Program-made: the position numbers and the translations under genes
Shown: positions 28,635 through 37,573 of the stretch, one piece after another
Position numbering within the stretch: position 1 is the stretch's first letter
How the letters are laid out: each line of letters opens with the position of its first letter
DNA from: Methylomonas albis
GTDB lineage: Bacteria; Pseudomonadota; Gammaproteobacteria; Methylococcales; Methylomonadaceae
Length of the DNA: 64,000 nucleotides
Assembly: GCF_014850955.1 (NCBI RefSeq)
Contig: NZ_JACXSS010000001.1
Location: forward strand, 1 to 64,000
Direction of reading: 5' to 3'
Notes under the pieces: generated by a model
Seen by the model: the letters and a program-made list of their open reading frames with translations, nothing else
Databases searched by the model: none
Told to the model about the DNA's origin: nothing

Positions 28635-28845
28635 CCGAAGCTTTTGGCGAGATCAGCCCGCTAGGGGAGCGGCAGGGATGCCGCTCGTTTTCGGAGGGGC
28701 TGGGAAGCCCCTTCCGAAAACCCTCGGCAAAAGCTTCGGCGCGCAGGATCAAAGCGGCATTCGGGTCGCTTTTTCTTTGGATACTTTCTTTTGGCGATGC
28801 AAAAGAAAGTATCTCGGCTGTCGGTCCGAGAACCGACGTTAAAAT
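28635..28845. repeat. Compound hairpin repeat between the NuoM-like gene and dabA
   Basis: The whole 310-base gap before dabA is filled with secondary structure. A 17-base outer stem (28635-28651 with 28723-28739, one mismatch) encloses two hairpins: 28667-28686, an eight-base perfect stem with loop GGGA, and 28688-28720, a 14-base stem with one bulge and again loop GGGA. A 13-base perfect stem (28781-28793 with 28800-28812, loop GCGATG) and GTCGGT/ACCGAC follow. The part from about 28752 on is repeated at 55290-55385. A small frame through this DNA (28580-28897) is just a read through the repeat and not a gene. Confidence 0.8.
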
Positions 28846-28893
28846 ATCCGTCGCGCTAGCGACACCGTTTTTGAAGATCAGGGTGTTAAGCCA

Positions 28894-31800
28894 ATGATGG
28901 CATCGTCTGCAAGCACCTTGTCGCCCCGACAAATTATCCTTGACGCGATCCATCATCTGGATCACGTATTACCGGGACAAGCCCCGATTCACGATTTCGT
29001 GCATCACAATACCTTGCATGGCTTTCAGCATTTGCCGTTCGAACAAGCGTTGGCGGAATTCACCCAGTTAACCGGTATCAGTTGCTATCAATCCGATGAG
29101 CAGTTCCGCACGTTTTATGCGCAAGGCCGGATAGCCGATGACGACATCGATGCCGCGTTGGCGCAACAATTTGGGGATGCGCTGGACACCGGGATTTGCA
29201 CGATCAATGGCAAAATCATCACGCGAGACATGCTTTACCGACTGGCCTTGCTGCACGATTTGCGGACACTGACACCCGCACAATTCGATTGGCAGGTGCA
29301 CGAACTCGGCGTGTTGGTTGAACCGAGCTCAAACGGCGACACTCCGCGCGGGTTGTGGGAGGCCCTGCTCGCCAAACTTGAGTTACAGGCGCTGGATTTG
29401 CATCCGGAAGATCTGTTTGATCTGTCCGGAGAGCAAATCCAGCAATGGTTGCCGCAGCTTGCTGGGGCAGAGCAGCAGATGCACCAAGCCCACACGGAAA
29501 GTCTGGCGAAGCTGTTCTCGCAGGTCGGTGACAATTTGACCGTGCGCGGTTTGCTGCTGGCTTTGACCGGCAAGGATATTCTCGACACGGTACGTCCGCT
29601 ATTGATTCGCTTGTGTGCATCTTTGCTGGATGAAGGTTTGGCGGCCTGGCGTTTGCCCAAGCGGCAAGAACTGGGTTTGTATCAGGCTTGGCGCGAGAGC
29701 TTGATCTACGATGCCCAGCCGGTTTTTCAGGAGTTAAACGATTGGCAAGCCGTTACGGCGGTGCTACCCGCCGATGCCGTCGACGCGATTGAGCAACAGC
29801 TGGCGGCACTGGCAGTCCCGGAATCACGCTGGGCTGGCTATCTGCAAAGACTGGCTCTGGAACTGCCGGGTTGGTCGGGCTTGATCAACTGGCGGCAAAC
29901 CCATCCGGATTATCAAGCAGACGACCGAACCCAACCCTTGTTGGCGGATTATTTGGCGATACGCTTGACCTTGGATCGGCTTTACGCCGAACAGCTATGC
30001 CGGCAACAATGGCATTGCGAGGCGCATCTGGACAAGCTGCGCGGCTATTTTGCCAAAAACCTAGCCGAATTTGCCGTCAGGCAGGCCTTATTTCACGGCC
30101 AATTGCCCGAGTATCTGGCGCTGGCCGCCCAGTCTTTAATGAACGACGCTGCGCGGGACAAGCAGGCTTGGCAAACCTTGGCCGAACGAATCTGGACGTG
30201 GCAACTCAGCCCATTGGCGCCCTCGGTCCTCAGCATTTATAACCAGGGTTGGCGTCTGTTTCGCCTCTGTCAATTGCTGGGCTTGACTGCCCGTGATGTG
30301 CTGCATTTCGAATCTGCGCAGTTGTTGGATTGCTTGGCCTGCATCGACGCTTTCAGCGAAGCCGACCGCAGCGTGATCTGTCTGAATGCCTACGAACGCC
30401 ATTATCGGCAAGCCCTGCTACAAGCCCTGCACGCCAATCATAATAGAGGGCGCTGGGCGCAACGCGACAGCCGGCCCGAAGCACAAATCGTGTTTTGCAT
30501 GGACGACCGCGAAGAAGGCATACGTCGCCACTTGGAAGAGCTGAATCCGGCCATCGAAACTCTGGGAGCGGCCGGATTTTTCGGTGTGCCCATGAATTAT
30601 CAAGGCCTGGACGATACCAAGCTGACGGCCTTGTGTCCGGTCGTCGTGGTGCCTGCGCATAATGTTCAAGAATGCAGCCAGCCCGGTCAGGACAAAGTCT
30701 TGGCGCGCCACCGGCAAGGCCACAATCTGAAACAAAGAATTGCCCATCTGCTGCATCACGGTTTGCGCCGCGATGTGCTGCTGGCTTATCCGGTGATCAA
30801 TGCTATGGCACCTTTTACCTTGTTGGGTTTGCTGGCGAAAAGTTTCATTCCAAAAATCCAACATCAATTACTGGTTGCGGCGGCGCAAGGGATGGCGCCC
30901 GATGTCCCATCGCAATTGCACTTTACCGCTGGCAACCCCGAGACGCCGGCCACCCCCCAACAGCCCAGATTAGGCTTTACTGACCAGGAACAAGCCGAAC
31001 GAATTGCCGGATTTTTGCGCAATACCGGTCTGACTTACGGTTTCGCCGAATTGGTGGTGCTGATGGGCCACGGCTCGATGAGCCAAAACAATCCGCATTT
31101 ATCCGCTTACGATTGCGGTGCCTGTAGCGGTCGGCACGGTGGGCCGAACGCCCGGCTGTTCGCGGCGATGGCGAACCGGCCTGAAGTGCGGCAATTGCTG
31201 GTTGAGCGCGGCATCATTGTCCCTGCCGACACCTGGTTCATCGGCGCCGAACACAATACCTGCGACGAAGACATCACGTGGTACGACAGTGCGGTGGTGC
31301 CGACTGAGCGTCAACCGGCTTTCAACCAATTTATGCGAGAGATGCAACACGCGCAGCGCATGTCGGCACACGAACGTTGCCGGCGTCTGGCATCCGCGCC
31401 GCGCCGGCCGCAGCCCACACAGGCGTTACGGCACTTTCTAAACCGCTCCGCCGATTTTTCCCAGGTTCGGCCGGAGTTAGGCCATGCCACCAATGCGGCC
31501 GCGTTGGTCGGCAGGCGCTCGTTGACGCAAGGCGCTTTTTTCGACCGCCGTTTGTTTTTGATTTCCTACGACCCCAGCCAGGACCCGGAGGGCACGGTGC
31601 TGGAAGGTATCCTGTTAGCGGTCGGTCCGGTCGGTGCCGGTATCAATCTGGAATATTATTTTTCCACCGTGAATAACGAGCGGCTGGGCTGCGGCTCCAA
31701 AGTGCCGCACAATCTGACCGGTTTTTGCGCGGTGATGGAAGGTGCCGGCAGTGACTTGCGCACCGGTCTGCCCAGGCAGATGATCGAGATTCACGAGGCC

Positions 31801-32088
31801 ATGCGCTTGCAAATCATCGTTGAAGCCAGCACTACGGTGCTGGAGCAAATTTACGGCCGACAAGAGAGCTTACGCGAATTGATCGGCGGCGGTTGGGTGC
31901 ATCTCAGCGCTAAAGATCCGCATAGCGGTGAGATAAGCGTGTTTCAACGTGGGGTCGGATTTGTGCGTTGGCAGCCCGCCGACATCGCTTTACCGCTGCG
32001 GGACAACTCGCCGGATTGTTATCGCGATGAAACTCAGCCGGTGGCGCCAATGTTGATTAAACAAGCCGATTTAACGGGAGTGATTTGA
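28894..32088 (+). CDS. dabA: Inorganic carbon transporter subunit DabA (UPF0753/DUF2309)
   Basis: Soluble, carbonic-anhydrase-like subunit of a DAB-type pump that turns CO2 into bicarbonate in a one-way, proton-driven manner. It has 1,064 residues, about 230 longer than the Halothiobacillus protein. Zinc and active-site residues are all present: Cys535 and Asp537 in VFCMDDREEGIRRHLEEL, His726 in LMGHGSMSQNNPH, and Cys741 in YDCGACSGRHGGPNA. The His-Cys spacing of 15 equals that in characterised DabA. The N-terminus shows the family's HHNTLHGFQHLPFEQAL. It begins ATG-ATG without a strong ribosome site. Its stop is followed two bases later by the ATG of the DabB-like gene. Confidence 0.93.
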   Translation: MMASSASTLSPRQIILDAIHHLDHVLPGQAPIHDFVHHNTLHGFQHLPFEQALAEFTQLTGISCYQSDEQFRTFYAQGRIADDDIDAALAQQFGDALDTGICTINGKIITRDMLYRLALLHDLRTLTPAQFDWQVHELGVLVEPSSNGDTPRGLWEALLAKLELQALDLHPEDLFDLSGEQIQQWLPQLAGAEQQMHQAHTESLAKLFSQVGDNLTVRGLLLALTGKDILDTVRPLLIRLCASLLDEGLAAWRLPKRQELGLYQAWRESLIYDAQPVFQELNDWQAVTAVLPADAVDAIEQQLAALAVPESRWAGYLQRLALELPGWSGLINWRQTHPDYQADDRTQPLLADYLAIRLTLDRLYAEQLCRQQWHCEAHLDKLRGYFAKNLAEFAVRQALFHGQLPEYLALAAQSLMNDAARDKQAWQTLAERIWTWQLSPLAPSVLSIYNQGWRLFRLCQLLGLTARDVLHFESAQLLDCLACIDAFSEADRSVICLNAYERHYRQALLQALHANHNRGRWAQRDSRPEAQIVFCMDDREEGIRRHLEELNPAIETLGAAGFFGVPMNYQGLDDTKLTALCPVVVVPAHNVQECSQPGQDKVLARHRQGHNLKQRIAHLLHHGLRRDVLLAYPVINAMAPFTLLGLLAKSFIPKIQHQLLVAAAQGMAPDVPSQLHFTAGNPETPATPQQPRLGFTDQEQAERIAGFLRNTGLTYGFAELVVLMGHGSMSQNNPHLSAYDCGACSGRHGGPNARLFAAMANRPEVRQLLVERGIIVPADTWFIGAEHNTCDEDITWYDSAVVPTERQPAFNQFMREMQHAQRMSAHERCRRLASAPRRPQPTQALRHFLNRSADFSQVRPELGHATNAAALVGRRSLTQGAFFDRRLFLISYDPSQDPEGTVLEGILLAVGPVGAGINLEYYFSTVNNERLGCGSKVPHNLTGFCAVMEGAGSDLRTGLPRQMIEIHEAMRLQIIVEASTTVLEQIYGRQESLRELIGGGWVHLSAKDPHSGEISVFQRGVGFVRWQPADIALPLRDNSPDCYRDETQPVAPMLIKQADLTGVI

Positions 32089-32090
32089 TC

Positions 32091-33662
32091 ATGGCGGTCT
32101 GGGCAACTCTGATTCCCTTATTGCCGTTGCTGGCCGCGCTGTTGATCGGTGGCCTGCATTTTTTCCGCGTGGTTGATGGCGAGGCCGGCGAGAAAACCAC
32201 GGCCCGGCTGGCCGTGACTGCTGCCGGCCTAGCGGTGCTGACGGCCTTGGCTTTATTAGTGGCCGATTTATCCGGCCAGCTGGCCGAGTCGGTAACTTAC
32301 GGCACCTGGCTGCGCAGCGGCACGCTGACCGTAGACTACAAGCTAAGCACGGGTGGCTTCAATCTGCTGTTGGCCAGTTTGTTTTCTTTGTTGCTGCTGA
32401 TCGTAATGCGTTTTTCGGTGAATTACATGCATCGCGAGGCCGGCTTCCATCGCTTCTTTTTCATCCTGAATCTGTTCGCGGCGGCGATGCTGCTCTTGGT
32501 GTTGTCAGGCAGCGCGGTGTTTACCTTTATCGCCTGGGAGATCGCCGGGGTGTGTTCCTACTGCTTGATTGCTTACGCCTACGACCGGCCCATCGCCGCG
32601 TATAACGCCACGCGGGTGTTTGTCACCAATCGCATCGGCGACGGCGGCTTTATTCTGGCCATTGGCCTGGCTTTAGCCTGGCTGGAAAATGCCGACTGGC
32701 AGACGATCAACAGCAGTGCGGCTGATCTGGAACCGGGCGATGCCAGCTTGCTGGCGCTGAGTTTTGCCTTGGCGGCGTTTGCCAAATCCGCGCAGATTCC
32801 GTTCACGCCCTGGCTGGCGCGAGCGATGGAAGGACCGACGCCGTCCAGCGCCATTTTCTACGGCGGGGCGATGATTCATGCCGGGGTATTTTTGATTATC
32901 CAATTGCAGCCGCTGTTTATGCAGGCGCCGCTGGCGATGTTGGTATTGACTGTGACCGGCGCGTTGACGGCGATTTATGGTTATGGGGTAGGCTTGAGTC
33001 AGACCGATATTAAAAGCTCGCAAATCTTTGCAGCCTCGGCGCAACTGGGTTTGATGTTCGTGGAATGCGGTTTGGGATTTTGGAATTTGGCGGCCTGGCA
33101 TCTTTGCGCCCATGCCGTAGTGCGTTGCTATTTGCTGCTGACCGCGCCGTCTATCCTGCACAACACCCACGGGCAACCGATCCAAGCGGTTGCCCCGGCG
33201 CTGGCGCATTGTCGCTGGGCGTTTATTGCTTCCTTGCAACGCGGCTGGTTGGAGCCGGCTATGGATTGGTTGCTGGTCAAGCCGGTTTTGCGGCTGGCCA
33301 AGGATGTGCGTTACATCGATGAGCACATCGTCGATCCTGCCCTGGGTGCGCCGGCCCCGGCGATCAAAGCCGTGTCGTCCTTGGCGCAGTGGGAAGAACA
33401 AAAAATGGGTGCCAACCTCGATAGCCTGGAAGATAGTTTCGCACAAGGCAGCGGTCTGGCCGGCAAACTGGCGCAATGGACCGCAGCCTTGCTGAACTGG
33501 TTTGAATATCACTTTATTCTGCGCGGTATCGGCCGCGATTCAATTCGGCTCGGCCGGCGTCTGGGCCAGGCTGCCAACCGTTTCGAGCAATTATTGTTAC
33601 AGCCGCGCTATCTGGCTTTGTTTGTGTTGATAACCTTGATGGTGGCGTTGGGATACCGATGA
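32091..33662 (+). CDS. dabB: DabB-like proton-channel subunit (NuoL family)
   Basis: Membrane partner of DabA, 523 residues, NuoL/MrpA-like. ATG 32091 follows GGGAG by nine bases. Conserved sequence: FIAWEIAGVCSYCLIAYAYD, TNRIGDGGFILAIG, Lys in AFAKSAQIPFTPWLARAM, EGPTPSSAIFYGGAMIHAGV, and DIKSSQIFAASAQLGLMF. The closeness to DabB and its position right after dabA point to it as the channel for the protons that drive DabA. The last 150 residues carry a soluble linker and a final C-terminal helix (RYLALFVLITLMVAL). It overlaps the next gene by four bases (ATGA). Confidence 0.88.
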   Translation: MAVWATLIPLLPLLAALLIGGLHFFRVVDGEAGEKTTARLAVTAAGLAVLTALALLVADLSGQLAESVTYGTWLRSGTLTVDYKLSTGGFNLLLASLFSLLLLIVMRFSVNYMHREAGFHRFFFILNLFAAAMLLLVLSGSAVFTFIAWEIAGVCSYCLIAYAYDRPIAAYNATRVFVTNRIGDGGFILAIGLALAWLENADWQTINSSAADLEPGDASLLALSFALAAFAKSAQIPFTPWLARAMEGPTPSSAIFYGGAMIHAGVFLIIQLQPLFMQAPLAMLVLTVTGALTAIYGYGVGLSQTDIKSSQIFAASAQLGLMFVECGLGFWNLAAWHLCAHAVVRCYLLLTAPSILHNTHGQPIQAVAPALAHCRWAFIASLQRGWLEPAMDWLLVKPVLRLAKDVRYIDEHIVDPALGAPAPAIKAVSSLAQWEEQKMGANLDSLEDSFAQGSGLAGKLAQWTAALLNWFEYHFILRGIGRDSIRLGRRLGQAANRFEQLLLQPRYLALFVLITLMVALGYR

Positions 33663-35200
33663 ATACCCCTATTGTTTTTTGGCATGCAGTGGCGGCGGTG
33701 CCGCTTTTGACGGTGTTGACCTTAGTGCCTTTACTGACCATGCTGGCGGTGGTGTGCGCCAAGCCTGTTTACAGCGTGCGGCTGGCCTTTGGTGGCGCGC
33801 TGCTGAACGTGTTGCTCAGCATTTATCTACTGTTGATCTTCGATTCGGAAATGCCCGGCATTCATCTGGCCGAACATTTTCAATTGCTGGGGTTGAGCTA
33901 CCGAGTCGGTGTGGACGGCACCAATATTCTGTTTATTCCGCTGACGGCGATTTTGGGCTTGCTGGCACTGGTGTATACCTTGATCACCCGCCATCGTCAT
34001 GACCGCCTGTTCATCGCCTGCCTGTTGGCTTATCAAGGCATTTTAATCGGAGCGTTTGCGGCGCTAAACACCCTCCAGTTTTGGTGCTGGAGTCTACTGG
34101 AACTGGTGCCGGTAGTATTGCTGACCGTATTTGCCGGCACGGGAACACAACGCAATCAGGTGATTAAGTCGGTGTTGCAATATTGGCTGTCCGGTTTGGC
34201 GATGAGTTTGACCGGCTTTATGCTGTTGAGCTTTGGCTTGGCGGAGAACGGTATGGACTTGAGCTTTGATTGGCTGACCTTGAAGCATCACGATCTGGCG
34301 ATTCCCAATGAAACCCTGATCTTCATTTTGCTATTTTTCGGCTTTGCCGTGCGTATGCCGCTGTTTCCGTTTCATGCTTGGCTGCCGGTGTTGGCCGAAC
34401 ACGGCACCGCCGCCAGCGCGGCGATTTTTCTGACCGGCTTGAAGCTGGGTATTTACGCCTTGATCCGCTTCATCCTGCCGCTGGTGCCGGGCGCGGCCGA
34501 GCAATGGGTGCATTTTGTGGTTGATCTGGGCTTGATCGGGATTTTTTACGGGGCCTTGTTGGCGCTGATGCAGATCAATATGCGCCGGCTGCTGGCGTTT
34601 GCGGTAATTAGCCATACCGGCATGTTGGCGATAGGCGTGTTTTCTTTCAACGATTTTGCGCTGGAAGGCAGTATTTTGCTATCCATAGCTTATGGTCTGG
34701 CGACGGCCGGCATGTTGTTCAGCATCGGTTTGATTTACGAACGCACCCGCACCTCCTTCCTGCCGCGATTGGGTGGTTTGTTTGAGACCAATTCGACTAT
34801 CGCCTTGCTGTTTTTGATTTCCGCGCTCAGCACCATGGTCATGCCCGGTACGCCGGGTTTCGATGCGGCGCATTTGCTGATCGAAGGTACCATCGAGGAA
34901 CACGGTTGGTATATTGCGATTGCGATTTTGCTGGGCAACGTGCTGGGCGCGGCTTTTCTGCTTTGGGCGTTTCAACGGCTGTTTATCGCTCACCCCAAAC
35001 GCTTTGTACAGCCTTACGGCAGCATTCATCACCCGGTATTAAAGGAACGGATTATCGCGGTGACCATTTGCGGTTTGCTGATAGGCACCGGTTTTTACAC
35101 CACGCCCTGGCTGAAATATATCGATCAGGAAGCCAAGGAGATTGGCGAACACTATCCCGAACATCACAGCCATCACATGAACGGCCCGCACCATGATTGA
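33659..35200 (+). CDS. NuoM-like subunit with altered proton-path residues and His-rich tail
   Basis: Membrane protein of 513 residues in the same antiporter superfamily. The Lys usual in TM7 is Arg232 (FAVRMPLFPFHAWLP). The TM8 Lys is kept (GLKLGIYALIRF), and the TM5 Glu is kept (SLLELVPVVLL). The TM12 region reads PGTPGFDAAHLLIEG, without the Glu usual after the Gly-Phe. The C-terminus has a histidine-rich tail (seven His in the last 17 residues, 35150-35197), which could bind zinc or sense pH. Start ATG 33659 overlaps the upstream stop; the end overlaps the next gene by eight bases. The function of these extra subunits in Dab-type loci is not established. Confidence 0.85.
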   Translation: MNTPIVFWHAVAAVPLLTVLTLVPLLTMLAVVCAKPVYSVRLAFGGALLNVLLSIYLLLIFDSEMPGIHLAEHFQLLGLSYRVGVDGTNILFIPLTAILGLLALVYTLITRHRHDRLFIACLLAYQGILIGAFAALNTLQFWCWSLLELVPVVLLTVFAGTGTQRNQVIKSVLQYWLSGLAMSLTGFMLLSFGLAENGMDLSFDWLTLKHHDLAIPNETLIFILLFFGFAVRMPLFPFHAWLPVLAEHGTAASAAIFLTGLKLGIYALIRFILPLVPGAAEQWVHFVVDLGLIGIFYGALLALMQINMRRLLAFAVISHTGMLAIGVFSFNDFALEGSILLSIAYGLATAGMLFSIGLIYERTRTSFLPRLGGLFETNSTIALLFLISALSTMVMPGTPGFDAAHLLIEGTIEEHGWYIAIAILLGNVLGAAFLLWAFQRLFIAHPKRFVQPYGSIHHPVLKERIIAVTICGLLIGTGFYTTPWLKYIDQEAKEIGEHYPEHHSHHMNGPHHD

Positions 35201-36761
35201 TAGTTTTCCTTGGCTGTCCTTGTGCCTGATCTGGCCGCTATTGGGTGCGTTGTTGCTGGCGTTTGCCAAAGACAGCCGCTTGGCCAAACGCGGCGCATTG
35301 CTGGTGGCGCTGGTGGAATTGCTGTTTACCGTTGCAGCAGCTTGGGTATTCGATGCCGAACGTGGCGGATTTCAGTTGCTGGAAGATCATCCCTGGATCC
35401 CCGGCCTGAACATTCATTATCAACTTGGCGTGGACGGCATTTCGATACTGTTTTTACCGATGACCGCTTTGCTGACTCTGATGGCCTTACTGGCCAGTTG
35501 GAACAGCGTGCAGTATTTAAACCGCTTTCAACTGGCGCTGATGCTGGCGCTGGAAAGCGTGACTATCGGCGTGTTTACGGCCTTGGATTTAGTGTTGTTC
35601 TTCCTGTTTTGGGAGTTGACCTTGCCGCCGATTTTCTTTTTGATCGGTTTATGGGGAATCGGCGCCGAGCGCCGCCATGCGGCGATGAAATATACCTTGT
35701 ATATGTTATTCGGCGGTGTGCCCTTGTTGTTCGGCATCATTTTGCTGGCGCTTAATCACGCGCGATATACCGGTGGAGCCATCCCGCAGGATTTAGCTTT
35801 CAGTTTGCCGGTGTTGTTGAATACGCCGATAGCCGAGCCGGCGCAGGGCTTGATCTTGCTATTGCTGGTGTTGGGTTTTGTGGTAAAAGCGCCGTTGCTG
35901 CCGTTTCACACCTGGTTACCGACCGCGGCGATGGAGGCGCCGACGTTTCTGAGTGCCTTGCTGGTCGGTTTGAAACTGGGTGTTTACGGCATTATCCGCT
36001 TTGCGATACCGCTGGCTCCGCAAGCGGCGCTGGAACATCGCTGGCTGTTGGCAATCCTCGGTGCGGTGACACTGGTTTACGGCGCCTTGATCGCGTTGCA
36101 ACAAACCAATCTGCGCCGCTTACTGGCTTATTCCAGCATTAGCCATGTAGGTTTGGTGATTGTCGGCATCGCTTCTTTTACTCTGCAAGGTTTACAGGGC
36201 GCGGTAATGCAGTTGCTGAATTTCGGCATCGTCGCCGGCAGTTTGATGCTAGTCGCCGGCATGATCCAACAGCGCTTGGGTAGTACCGATCTGGTTCATC
36301 TCGGTGGCTTGGCCAAACCCATGCCGCGCTTGACCGTGTTGTTTTTTGTGTTTGCGCTGTCCAGCATAGGCGTGCCTGGCACTAACGGTTTCCCAGCCGA
36401 ATTGTTGATGATTCTCGGCGTCTTGCAAGCCTATCCGGCGCTGGCGGTGGTGGCTTTGTTCGGCGCGGTATTGGGTGCGGCGTACGTTCTGGGTTTTGTC
36501 AGACGGGCTTTCTTTGGACCGGTTATTCACGACAGCGTAGCCGGAACCCAGGATCTGCGTCCTCGCGAATTGGCACTACTTGCCGTGCCGGTGTTGCTGG
36601 TGTTGATGATAGGCTTGTATCCGCAATGGCTGTTGTGTTGGCAAGAAACCAGTTTGCAGTCGTGGTGTCAGCGCTTAAATACTGTCACGCAGTTGATAAG
36701 CGAATCACAACAGACGCATCGCGCCGCGATTTTGAGCGTGCCGGCAGATGGTTCGATATAA
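35193..36761 (+). CDS. NuoM-like antiporter subunit, last of the Dab locus
   Basis: Membrane protein of 522 residues. Proton-path residues are intact: Glu in FFLFWELTLPPIFFLIG, Lys in GFVVKAPLLPFHTWLP, Lys in GLKLGVYGIIRFAIP, and Glu in PGTNGFPAELLMILG. Start ATG 35193 overlaps the upstream gene by eight bases, so the three membrane genes and dabA form one translationally coupled block (28894-36761). Together with the 27069 gene, four antiporter-like subunits accompany a single DabA. A carbonic anhydrase gene follows after 147 bases. Confidence 0.87.
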   Translation: MIDSFPWLSLCLIWPLLGALLLAFAKDSRLAKRGALLVALVELLFTVAAAWVFDAERGGFQLLEDHPWIPGLNIHYQLGVDGISILFLPMTALLTLMALLASWNSVQYLNRFQLALMLALESVTIGVFTALDLVLFFLFWELTLPPIFFLIGLWGIGAERRHAAMKYTLYMLFGGVPLLFGIILLALNHARYTGGAIPQDLAFSLPVLLNTPIAEPAQGLILLLLVLGFVVKAPLLPFHTWLPTAAMEAPTFLSALLVGLKLGVYGIIRFAIPLAPQAALEHRWLLAILGAVTLVYGALIALQQTNLRRLLAYSSISHVGLVIVGIASFTLQGLQGAVMQLLNFGIVAGSLMLVAGMIQQRLGSTDLVHLGGLAKPMPRLTVLFFVFALSSIGVPGTNGFPAELLMILGVLQAYPALAVVALFGAVLGAAYVLGFVRRAFFGPVIHDSVAGTQDLRPRELALLAVPVLLVLMIGLYPQWLLCWQETSLQSWCQRLNTVTQLISESQQTHRAAILSVPADGSI

Positions 36762-36796
36762 CTTTGATTTTAGTTCGGGTTTAGTTCGCAAAGCGA

Positions 36797-36824
36797 TTGC
36801 CATGTGGTTTCGATTCGATATAGT
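36797..36824 (+). promoter_or_regulatory. Candidate promoter of the carbonic anhydrase gene
   Basis: TTGCCA (36797-36802), 16 bases, then TATAGT (36819-36824). This lies in the gap after the Dab block, about 84 bases before the carbonic anhydrase ATG, and suggests that can-sulP can be transcribed apart from the dab genes. Sequence match only. Confidence 0.5.
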
Positions 36825-36908
36825 ATGGCCGATAAAGATATTCTCTTTTGAACAATCAGCTCCGGATACGCTCTGGAACACTTAGTTACAAAAATAAGGA
36901 CGCCAATT

Positions 36909-37541
36909 ATGCTTACACCTACGAAATTACTGCTCGAAAACAAAGCCTGGTCGGAAGAGGTCAGTAGAAAAGACCCGGAGTTTTTTATACAGCTGGCCAA
37001 AGAACAAAAACCGGATTTTTTGTGGATAGGCTGCTCGGACAGTAGAGTACCGGCGGAGACTGTCGTCAACGCCAAGCCCGGCGAAATTTTTGTACATCGC
37101 AATATCGCCAATCAGGTCATCGTCACCGACTTTAATTGTCTGAGCGTGTTGCAATATGCCATTTCGGTCTTAAAAGTTAAGCACGTCATCGTCTGCGGTC
37201 ATTATGGCTGCGGCGGCGTGAAAGCGGCCCTACAGCCGCAAAAAGCTGATTTGGTGATCGCCAACAAGTGGTTACTCCATATCAAAGACATATACCGTTT
37301 GCACCAGGAAGAACTGGAGTCCATAGATCCCGCGAAAAAGACTGATAGGCTGATAGAACTGAATATCATCGAACAAGTTTATCGCCTGGCGCATACCTCG
37401 ATTATTCAGTCGGCCTGGAAGCATGGGCACAAACCTACCCTGCACGGCTGGGTATACGGTTTGAACGACGGCTTGATTAGCGAATTGATCAAACTCGACC
37501 ACAACACCCAAATTAATCCGATTTACCGATACGCCGATTAG
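36909..37541 (+). CDS. can: Beta-class carbonic anhydrase
   Basis: Cytoplasmic zinc enzyme interconverting CO2 and bicarbonate, 210 residues. Zinc ligands and catalytic dyad: Cys42, Asp44 and Arg46 in GCSDSRVPAE, and His98 and Cys101 in CGHYGCGGVKA. AAGGA lies ten bases upstream of the ATG. The E. coli Can-like features (LHGWVYGLNDGLI) are kept. It is followed by a SulP transporter 32 bases later, a common pair for bicarbonate supply. Its place behind the Dab block indicates that the whole region handles inorganic carbon. Confidence 0.95.
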   Translation: MLTPTKLLLENKAWSEEVSRKDPEFFIQLAKEQKPDFLWIGCSDSRVPAETVVNAKPGEIFVHRNIANQVIVTDFNCLSVLQYAISVLKVKHVIVCGHYGCGGVKAALQPQKADLVIANKWLLHIKDIYRLHQEELESIDPAKKTDRLIELNIIEQVYRLAHTSIIQSAWKHGHKPTLHGWVYGLNDGLISELIKLDHNTQINPIYRYAD

Positions 37542-37573
37542 TCTTCGGGTTTCCGTACTTACTGAGTAGACCA

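Noticed and set aside
28580..28897. Open frame of 105 codons between the NuoM-like gene and dabA
   Set aside because: It reads entirely through the compound hairpin repeat, part of which recurs at 55.3 kb.
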